A stretch of DNA of 64,000 nt, taken from assembly GCA_021234155.1 (NCBI GenBank), contig JAJEKV010000108.1, positions 3,050,350-3,114,349 on the forward strand. The letters are read 5' to 3'. Source of the DNA: Isoetes taiwanensis. Lineage: Eukaryota; Streptophyta; Lycopodiopsida; Isoetales; Isoetaceae. Positions 54,812 to 64,000 of this stretch are shown piece after piece. The notes beneath the pieces were generated by a model. The model was not told the DNA's origin. It made no database searches and saw only the letters and a program-made list of their open reading frames with translations. Every line of letters begins with the position of its first letter. The stretch's first letter is position 1. Position numbers and translations under genes: made by a program.

Positions 54812-56453
54812 ATGGAGATGTCTAAGAAGCCTCATATTGTGGCATTTCCTTTCCCAACACAGGGACACATTAATCCAATGCTAGTTCTGTGCCAACGTTT
54901 AAGCAGCTCATTTGGTTTTTGCATTACATTTGTGAACAGCAATGTAAATCATGCTAAGCTGCTGGAAAAAAGAGACCCTGATTTAGATGCAGAGCAGAAT
55001 CTGAAGATCAGATTTGTTGGAATTCCTGATGGTTTAGATTGTTTGTCTCCAGGAATGGACGGAGTGAGGGAAGCCATAGCTGCTTCTAACAGCATGAAGG
55101 GGCCTTTTCAGGAGCTGGTTGATAACATGATCCGTGATGGACCAGGGGTATGCTGTATATTATGTGATGCCATGGTTGGATGGACTCAAGATGTTGCAAA
55201 TGAGTTTGGAATACCTTTGGCTGCCTATTCTACAACCTGTGCTACCAATGATCTCATAGCTTCTTCATTGCCTCAACTTATGGACCAAGGATACGTTCCT
55301 CTCAATTTCAAAGGTAATTTCATGCCTTCTTCCTTCATACGCTGGTCTATTTTGGTTGGAAAAATTTCAACACTTTTACTCCTTTCATAAAGACTTTGTT
55401 TCTGCCCTTTTGACAAACGATCACCTTTATTCTGACACAAGCATTTTTTTTCCTGTGTTTTCAGCTGACTATATGGAACCTAACCATCGCATTGGCTGTA
55501 TTTCTGGCATCAGACCTCTGCATCCTATGCAGCTTCCATTTGCATGCCGTATGAAGCATCAGATCAACTCACATGTCTGTGACACATATACCAGGTTGCC
55601 AGAGGCAGATTTTGTTCTGGTGAACTCCATATCAGAACTGGAAGAGAATGCTGTTGAAGCCATGAGAAATATTGCCTCTAACTATCTCCCCGTCGGTCCA
55701 GTTCTACCCATTGTCTACACTGATTCCAAACAAAGGCATTTATCTCCTGAAGAAGCCAAGTGTTTAGAATGGTTAGATGCTCAAGACCCTAACTCTGTAC
55801 TATATGTCTCATTTGGTTCCATAGCCTGCCTGTCAAAGCTTCAAATAGAGCACCTTTTGTCAGGTCTAAGGGCAGCAGAGCAGCCCTTTTTGTTGGTAAT
55901 GAGGGATTCGTTAGTATTTGGACTGTGTGGAGATTTCTATGCAGATTTTCTCGATGCAACGAAAGATTTTGGTTATATAACATCTTGGGCTCCTCAGATG
56001 GAGGTGCTGGGACACTCTGCTGTAGGGGGATTTTTGAGTCACTGTGGATGGAATTCTACACTGGAAAGCATATATAATGGAGTGCCAATGCTGGGATGGC
56101 CATGTATTGCAGAGCAGAATCTGAACTGCATGTTATTGGTGGAAGAATGGGGGGTTGCATATGGATTCAAGGAAAGGGAAGAGAGACTTATAGAGCAGAA
56201 GGAGGTGGAAGAAAAAGTGAGGAAGCTAATGCAGGCAGCAGAGGGCTTGGAATTGAGGAAAAAAATGTGGGAAATGAGAGACAAGGTTAGACAGGCAGTC
56301 CAAGAAGGGGGTTCCTCTAGATCAAATTTAGAAACTTTTGCCAATGCACTTAAAGCTAACACTGCAAGACAGTATGCCAGAAGCAAAAATGGAGAGAGCA
56401 TCTCAACTACTTTTGTTCTGCAGCAATTGCTGCAAGTTGCTGACCTATATTGA
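54812..56453 (+). CDS. UDP-dependent glycosyltransferase, family 1 (plant UGT)
   Basis: Transfers a sugar, probably glucose from UDP-glucose, to a small hydrophobic acceptor in the cytosol; the acceptor cannot be predicted. Exons 54,812-55,313 and 55,465-56,453 join in phase 1 to a 496-residue protein, normal for the family. The N-terminal domain has FPFPTQGHINP with the catalytic His19. CDAMVGWTQD carries the charge-relay Asp119. The C-terminal PSPG box spans residues about 342-385 (starts WAPQMEVLGH, core HCGWNSTLES), and its last residue is Gln, usually associated with UDP-glucose. No signal peptide or membrane anchor. ATG context and both TATA candidates fit. No in-frame stop or frameshift is visible, unlike everything around it. 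The nearest relatives by eye are UGT85-like or non-seed-plant UGTs; subfamily uncertain. Confidence 0.93.
55314..55464 (+). other. Intron of the glycosyltransferase gene
   Basis: Donor aaag|gtaatttc and acceptor ttttcag|ctgac. The 151-nt length is typical of plants, and T-richness rises toward the acceptor. Splicing joins ...LNFK to the split Ala codon then DYMEPN and keeps the frame. Without splicing the first exon frame stops at 55,390. Confidence 0.85.
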
Positions 56454-56463
56454 CTGCTATATC

Positions 56464-56469
56464 AATAAA
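56464..56469 (+). terminator. Polyadenylation signal AATAAA
   Basis: aataaa lies 11 nt after the glycosyltransferase stop codon. This is close but workable for a plant near-upstream element; more distal sites may also be used. Confidence 0.4.
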
Positions 56470-56639
56470 AATAATGCTGACATGAAGAGAACGTTTTTGT
56501 CTCATATAGGAAATTTACATTTTGTTGGAATATGCTTGTGTACCTTCTCTGTGGTCCTTGAAAAGGGAATGCTAAACTATTTGCATTGCAACCTCACTAC
56601 CCCTTCCATTCTGGAAGCATCTGGCATTTAATAACCTTT

Positions 56640-57239
56640 AAAGTACATTCTCAAGATGTTGTGGTGGTTGTGGTTGTTGACCCTCATCTTGAAGGGTAGG
56701 TCAACATTGTGATTGCCCCTAGATAATCAAGCACATTCATGTTAATAATACTTACTTCCAATCTCACCAATAGTTAATTCCCCCCCTAGCAGTCTCCCTA
56801 GGGCCCTCCCTCTAGCGCCCTGGTGTCCTCCCCCTAGCTTTTATGAGACACTCATCTCTACGCTTTTGCACCGGCCACGTTCTTCTACAAAGGTGAGCCA
56901 GATTTAAAATTTGTTTGTCTCTCGTCGACAAAAATTATACAGTATAGCTCGAGAGAAGATCAGAGATGAGCTTCTCTCAAGCCTTAACAGCGGCCGTTTC
57001 GAGCAGTTTTCTACCTCCCCGTCGGTTTTTTTCTCTCCAATTCGATTCCGGCTGGCCATCCATATGGGATAATTCGTTCTTCATTCAATCTTCAAAATGA
57101 ATGATATGGGATATTTCGAGTTCGCCCACACAGACTTCCCGCGTCTCATTTCAAGCCGATTTCTGTAAAAAATCCATTCCTTACACCATTGAGGCAGGAA
57201 GTCATCACCGACGGCTGCATTCAAGCATAGATCCGGTCA
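56640..57239. other. No recognisable gene
   Basis: Contains a short gtggttgtggttgttg run (about 56,660) and a C-rich patch (56,780-56,835). Nothing else identified. Confidence 0.5.
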
Positions 57240-57593
57240 TTTTAGGTATGATTGCAATGCTTCTTAGGGCTATTGTGCTAGGTTTAGCAATGCAGAAATC
57301 TTGCTTGAACCTGATCCAAGAAAATGAGCTCGAGGATCCTATGGCAATAGTGGATGAAGAAGATTTTCAAGAAGACAACACTAGTTTTCCATGTGCATCT
57401 CCATCTTACTCCTGGCTGCAACATCTCCATTAAAAAGACCACCGAGAAGATTCTGGGTTTGTCCTAGACAAACCACTCAATGGGATAACATTGACAATCA
57501 TGCCTGGAATTGCCTTCCCTCATTCGAAGATGATATGTGGCATTAGTTTTATAGAATGACGAGAGGGTCATTTGAGAGTCCTATTATAAAAGA
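57240..57593 (+). pseudogene. PIF/Harbinger-like transposase, N-terminal fragment
   Basis: The frame 57,101-57,433 ends in an acidic linker. A shifted frame from about 57,430 encodes KRPPRRFWVCPRQTTQWDN and then LPSFEDDMWH, a stop, and FYRMTRGSFES. The order of R-P-R-R-x-W-V, Trp, then F-R-M-(S/T)-R-x-(T/S)-F is that of the region before the DDE core in plant HARBI1/ALP1-type proteins. The catalytic core is absent because the sequence passes directly into LINE DNA. One frameshift and one stop. Recognition rests on this short motif, so confidence is moderate. Confidence 0.45.
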
Positions 57594-57809
57594 CGCATGA
57601 TATGTAGGATGCGATTGAGTTCACACCACTTGAGAGTGGAGGTCGGAAGATGGGGGAATGTGCCTAGAGAGAGAGGAACATGCACAGTATGCAGGATGGA
57701 TGAGATAGAGGATGAAGAGCATTTAATATTACAGTTCCCAGCATATCAAAACTTGAGACGGAGATTTTTTATATCCCAAGAATCACACTGGGAAGTCGTA
57801 TTTAATTAA
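57594..57809 (+). pseudogene. LINE C-terminal zinc-knuckle fragment
   Basis: MICRMRLSSHHLRVEVGRWG matches the corresponding part of the LINE at 63,510-63,570 (ICRMRLSSHRLGVELGRW). It is followed by CTVCRMDEIEDEEHLILQF, where the last knuckle Cys has become Phe. It starts immediately after the PIF/Harbinger-like fragment and has no RT. It is a 5'-truncated LINE tail lacking the usual 3' terminal sequence. Confidence 0.8.
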
Positions 57810-57817
57810 AGTGGGAC
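57792..57817 (+). repeat. Inverted repeat, left copy
   Basis: gaagtcgtatttaattaaag followed by tgggac. The reverse complement, with one extra T, lies at 61,614-61,639. The sequence overlaps the end of the LINE fragment and contains the inner palindrome tttaattaaa. Confidence 0.7.
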
Positions 57818-58336
57818 TCATTCCATTCCCATTTTTTTTCGGAACCCTGTTAATTTACATGAAAAAGAGCACCCCGACCCGAAAACTATCCTTAATTCGA
57901 TTTTTTGTCTAGAACTCTGCATCGAAGCTTTCCTCCAGTTTTCCCTGATTAGCGAGTCGAGAACAAGAACAATGCAACTGAAACAAAGGAAATTCATTAA
58001 AGATTGAAATCAAAGTTCTAGATTGAAACCAAAGTTTACAATGGTTGAAGATACCATGATGGTCGGTGACACAAATATTACATCATCTTCGCTTGCACGC
58101 ACCACCTCCATCGGGAACAACATACGAGCAAAGGTCCGGTTCCAAGCCACAAGAGCAACTTGAAGAGAATAGAAATCACGAACACGCTTAGCGACATGGC
58201 TCCCCATCATGTCCTTTTCTGCTTCGCGATTTGTGCTTGGGAAAGGCAAAATCAAGTTAGTGCAAGTGATGCTACAGACAATACAAATAAGAAAACAACC
58301 CGGTTCTAAGGGCCATTTCTCAAGAATGTAGGTATG

Positions 58337-59025
58337 GGGCCTTTCTCGACTCATGAAGTCGAGAAAGGCCCTCCGATGTAACTTAGAGCCCAAAAACAAA
58401 AACAAGGAAAAAAAAAATCCTTCTTTTTTTAAGTAGGCAAAAAAAATTTTTTTTTGAGGGGCCTTTCTCGACTTCAGCGAAGTCGAAAAGACCCTCAAAA
58501 CCCTAATGGCCTTTCTCGACTCACGCCAGTCGAAACGTAGCTTCGAGCAAAAAAAAATTTTTTTTTTTTTTTTTTAACTAGGAAAAAAAGTTTTTTTTCA
58601 AGAAAATTTTTAAGGGCCTTTCTCGACTTCGTGGGTCGAGAAAAGCATCTGAGTAAAAAACGCAGTTTTGGGGGTTGAGAAAGGAAGCTCAAAGTGAAAA
58701 ACGAGTTAAAGGTCGAGAAACGCATCCACGAGGACCTTTCGACCGACTTCGAAAAGGCAAAAAGGAAAGCTTAAAAAACGCAGGTTTTAGGGGTTAGAAG
58801 GTCTTTCTCCGACTTCGCGAGTCGAAAAGGCGGCTCAAAGCGAAAAAACGCAGGTTTTAGGGTTAGAAGGCCTTTCTCGACTGAAGTCGAAAGGCGTAAA
58901 AGCTAAAAACGCAGTTTTGGGGTCAAAGACCTTTCTCGACTCAGCGAAGTCGAAAGGCGGCTCAAAGCAAAAAACACGAGGTTTGAGGGTCTTTCTCAAC
59001 TCGCGCTGAGTCGAGAAAGGCGGTT
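58337..59025. repeat. Cluster of about nine TTTCTCGACT/AGTCGAGAAA hairpins
   Basis: Palindromes built on cctttctcgact...agtcgagaaagg recur at about 58,337, 58,458, 58,505, 58,614, 58,730, 58,798, 58,868, 58,926 and 58,986. The first is perfect (15-bp stem, 5-nt loop, 58,337-58,371). Others are imperfect with loops such as tcagcga, tcgcg and tcgtg. Spacers often contain gctcaaagcgaaaaacgcag followed by ttttagggtt. Spacing is irregular (47-121 bp). A further zone at 59,026-59,170 repeats ctaaggcccttcaa. The minus-strand frames here are repeat artefacts. Confidence 0.8.
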
Positions 59026-59537
59026 CTAAGGCCCCTTCAAAGTAAAAATATAGGTCCAGGTGGAAAAACATAGTTCTAAGGCCCTTCAAAATAAAAAAAC
59101 GCAGTCTAAGGCCCTTCAAGATGAAAAACACCGGTCTAAGGCCATTTGGAGTGAAAAAACACAACAAGTCCGAGAAGGTCGAAAATGAATAACCTTCAAA
59201 CATCATATCATATTACTATACCTTTGTTCACATGTGATCAAACATACAACAAATGTGGCGAACCTACTTGCCTACTTGTCTCCCTTTTTTAATATGTCAA
59301 TGTTTATCTATAGCTTTATTCAAAGATAGCTTTCTAAAATGAAACAAGATATACTATGTATTTTCTAATAAGACAATATCCTATACTATGTATTTTCAAT
59401 AAACACAATATCCTATGTATTTTCTATGAAAAATACCCTCCCCATAAATTTCCTATGTATTTTCCAAGAATGCCTAATGCACATGTAAATAGCAACATAT
59501 GCATGCACCTATAATACACATTATAACTTAAAATAAT

Positions 59538-59617
59538 TTACCCTTATAACTAATAATAATGCACCATATAAATATACTTACCCTTATAACTAATAATAAT
59601 GCACCATATAAATATTA
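59538..59617. repeat. 40-bp tandem duplication
   Basis: ttacccttataactaataat and the following 20 bases occur twice in tandem. Nearby, gacttattttcaagactc occurs at about 59,627 and 59,664. Confidence 0.85.
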
Positions 59618-59699
59618 TGCCCACGTGACTTATTTTCAAGACTCACTTTACTCTACTCTACGGGACTTATTTTCAAGACTCTTATACCCCGCCTTTTTT

Positions 59700-61160
59700 T
59701 CCCCCCAATATTTGAATTTTGAAATTTGGTACACACCTTTGTGCCGCAGATGCTTTTTGTACCACCGGCAGATGCAACCAAGAATTGTCACGAGAATCCA
59801 TCTAAGGAGAACGCGGCCCGGTCGTAAGGATTTCTTCAATATCTCACCGATTTTTCTCAACAATACCGGTAAGGATTTCATCAATATCTCACCGATTTCG
59901 GATAGAAGCCATTGGGGCATAAAATATTCAAAGAAGAATGAAGGATCCCAGTTGAAAACGGGGGACTCTGTAAACCATTTACGTGGAGTTAGCATGTGGC
60001 AATGCGCAAAACACGGGGAGCCCTTTTTGATTCGGCCGAGTAATAACCGCGAAGACGAAAATCTGGTGGCCGAAGTCATTCATTACGATCGAATTTTTGT
60101 AACAAGAAGTGTCCGAGAATGGCGGATATGGCTATATAAGCACCCCTTTCACGCGGCAACTCCCCACCGGCTATGGCTTCGTGCATTTCCCAAAGGCAAG
60201 CTTGTGTCGCTCCTCAAATTTGTGTCTCGCTTCAGCCGAGCCGGCTATGGCTGCAGACCGGCAAAGTGCTTCAAATCCACTAGCGCCAACAATGCGTTGC
60301 GGCCCAATATGGCTACCGTGGTTCCACATCCGAATCTTCTTTGCTCGGGCCTCCACCAATGTAATGCTTCGGCTTAACATTTTCACTTTTGGGGCATGGC
60401 TACATCTCTATTTCTCGTTTTATTTGAGCCGAGAATGAGAAAAGCCATATCGAGAGACCCTCGTCATCGCCACGTGAGAAAGAGATTTGTTTGCATCTTC
60501 GGTAGCATTTTAAGAGCATTCATTCCGAGAATAAGGCTGCAGCCATGGCGCCCGAGGAACAAAATGCTATGCTTTTCCAAGAGAAATGCTATATTTAACA
60601 TTTTCTAGTGAGGCTCCCTGTTCCTCTGCGGGCCCCTGCGATGTTCGCGGTGAAGATCGGCTATGGAAATGAAGGTCGGCTATGGTCTGGGCGTCCTCTT
60701 AGTATTGCTCTCGTTTGCTTTGCTAATCATTGCCTTTGCTTTGCGAGATCTTCAAAATACTCTAAAAGCAGCCAATTTGAAGATCTTCAAGCCCTCAAAA
60801 AGCGAGCCCCACCGGAAGATCCAACTCGGTTTTGGGAGGTCAAGCTAGACCAAATGTGTTCCATCGCCAAGCATCCGTTAGCCAAGCCAAGCCGGGCCAT
60901 CTTTTGCCATGCTTAAGCTCTTTTAAGCCATGCTTACGCTTTCTGTTTGGCAAAGCATTGAACAAAGCCAAGCCAAGTCCTGCGCGCTTGGCATTCTTTG
61001 CTTGGAAAAACCGCGGCATTCTTTTGCTCTCGATTGGAAAAAGCGGATCATTCTTTTGCTCCGGCAAAAGAGAGTTAGGGAACTCAACATTCTTTGTTTC
61101 GGCAAGCCCATATGTTTGAGCCCATTCTCATACTTGTGGCGAAAGAAAAAATTATTTAAT
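59700..61160. other. GC-richer noncoding segment, no gene recognised
   Basis: A 272-codon plus frame (59,559-60,377) spans the 40-bp duplication and a second short duplication (aaggatttcttcaatatctcaccgattt at about 59,836 and 59,870). Repeats also occur for ggctatggct and for caagccaagcc/attcttttgctc (60,890-61,060). Repetition within the frame and absence of a domain argue against a gene, although MWQCAKHGEPFLIRPSNNRE looks protein-like. It could be a captured fragment in the element bounded by the inverted repeats. Confidence 0.4.
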
Positions 61161-61560
61161 TAATGATGTTTATTTGTATTTATTAAATCATTTAATGTAT
61201 TTTAATTGTATTATTATTTATTATATTATATTTTATTATTTTATTATTTACAAGCCTTCTCTCCTCCTTTTCCCCTCCCTTGCCATCTCCTCTCTCCTCT
61301 TAACCCATTTGCCATCTCATTTTGCCATCTTCATCCCATTTGCCATCTCCCTCCCCTTTGCCCATCCTCCTTATCACGTTTGCCCTTTGCCCTTTCACCC
61401 CTTTCCGAACTCACCTCGCCTTTGCCCCCTCTTCTCACCCCTTCCGAACTCACCTCCCCCCTTGCACCCTCTTCTCACCTCCCCTTGCCCCTCTTCTCAC
61501 CCCCTTTTTGAACTTCCTCCCCAACTTCTCTCAACTTCTCCCCAACTTCCCCTTCCCCTA
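61161..61560. repeat. AT-rich then C/T-rich low-complexity tract
   Basis: (TTATT)n-like sequence to 61,250, then a pyrimidine-rich stretch with ttctcacccc and ttgccatct repeats. Confidence 0.75.
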
Positions 61561-61613
61561 AATCAAGATTATGAGTCCCATTTTTCGGTCCAGGAGTCCC
61601 AAAATTCAGATTT

Positions 61614-61639
61614 GTCCCACTTTTAATTAAATACGACTT
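61614..61639 (-). repeat. Inverted repeat, right copy
   Basis: gtcccacttttaattaaata followed by cgactt, the inverted mate of 57,792-57,817 with a single T insertion. Confidence 0.7.
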
Positions 61640-61761
61640 TGGGGGACTTTTTCAGATTACCAGCACTACGCATTAGTAATTATTATCTAATTGAAGCATT
61701 GAGGGTTAGAGAAAGCCATGTACAAAATTATAAGTTCCTGTTGAACATTTATGACATAGAG

Positions 61762-61842
61762 GAATAGAATAGAATAGAATAGAATAGAATAGAATAGAAT
61801 AGAATAGAATAGAATAGAATAGAATAGAATAGAATAGAATAG
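61762..61842. repeat. (GAATA)n microsatellite, tail of a minus-strand LINE
   Basis: Sixteen perfect pentamers sit directly against a LINE 3' terminal sequence in minus orientation, so the array is that LINE's tail. Confidence 0.85.
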
Positions 61843-61910
61843 GTTTTTTATCGTCCACGGAGACCAATTGGCCTATGGGACCCAAACAGGAGGCGCAACA
61901 AGCGTATTAC
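61843..61910 (-). mobile_element. LINE 3' end fragment, minus strand
   Basis: ttatcgtccacggagaccaa followed by ttggcctatgggaccc is nearly identical to 6,370-6,413 and similar to 17,004-17,045. It contains only the terminal LINE sequence. Confidence 0.7.
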
Positions 61911-61984
61911 ATAGAGGGGAGTGAGCCTAATGCTGTCAACATAGATGACAAATTAGGATGAAGGAATTGGTTATTTCTTTGATG

Positions 61985-63923
<1,939 letters not shown>

Positions 63924-63995
<72 letters not shown>
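63924..63995. repeat. (CT)n tail of the terminal LINE
   Basis: A 72-bp dinucleotide run directly following the LINE 3' terminal sequence, ending 5 bp before the window edge. Confidence 0.95.
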
Positions 63996-63996
<1 letters not shown>

Positions 63997-64000
63997 ACGA

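Noticed and set aside
58337-59025. CRISPR-like array
   Set aside because: Regularly spaced identical repeats with unique spacers are absent. Spacing is irregular, repeats are palindromic and degenerate, spacers are related to each other, and the context is plant nuclear DNA.
59559-60377. 272-codon open frame
   Set aside because: It spans two tandem duplications and low-complexity DNA, has no recognised domain, and other frames overlap on the opposite strand.

Overview
This is nuclear DNA from a land plant. The evidence is PLS-class PPR and LRR-receptor-kinase coding remnants, a plant UDP-glycosyltransferase with a GT-AG intron, and plant-type LINE, Ty3/gypsy, CACTA-like, hAT-like, PIF/Harbinger-like and pogo-like transposon debris. 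The heavy transposon load, the divergent LINE families and the pogo-type transposase suggest a large, repeat-rich genome such as a fern, lycophyte or gymnosperm. That placement is inference from texture only.

Layout. 1-637: one copy of a dispersed repeat whose second copy lies at 35,713-36,320. 3,222-5,482: a frameshifted pogo/Tigger-like DDE transposase pseudogene. 6,355-8,500: a 5'-truncated, GC-rich minus-strand LINE. 10,083-11,448: a decayed PPR gene and an LRR-kinase N-terminal fragment in opposite orientations. 15,414-16,482: an unclassified element with internal duplication. 16,984-34,735: a minus-strand LINE (LINE A) split by a 12,975-bp CACTA-like element (19,288-32,262). That element has inverted ends, a 3-bp GTT target duplication and GCGACG-rich subterminal zones, and it carries about nine tandem units of a 1.12-kb satellite. 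37,084-46,640: a gypsy integrase remnant abutting a second minus-strand LINE (LINE B). LINE B is broken by a foldback element, by a 1.5-kb insert, and by a hAT-like element (8-bp target duplication) that itself contains a 271-bp near-perfect palindrome. 47,984-51,246: a decamer array resembling heat-shock elements, a tRNA-derived SINE head, and a decayed gypsy pol. 51,670-54,020: minisatellites. 54,812-56,453: the only gene that looks intact, a two-exon UDP-glycosyltransferase. 57,240-57,809: a PIF/Harbinger-like fragment followed by a LINE tail fragment. 57,792-61,639: a 3.8-kb segment bounded by a 26-bp inverted repeat and holding a cluster of about nine hairpins. 61,762-64,000: LINE 3' ends with microsatellite tails, one LINE sitting inside the (CT)n tail of another.

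Most of the window is nested transposon history rather than cooperating genes. LINEs were hit by class II elements, which were hit by foldback elements, and the satellite array is packaged inside a DNA transposon. Only the glycosyltransferase is likely to make a functional protein. The many small indels in the GC-rich repeats may be genuine decay or partly consensus errors at methylated sites; the sequence alone cannot separate these.
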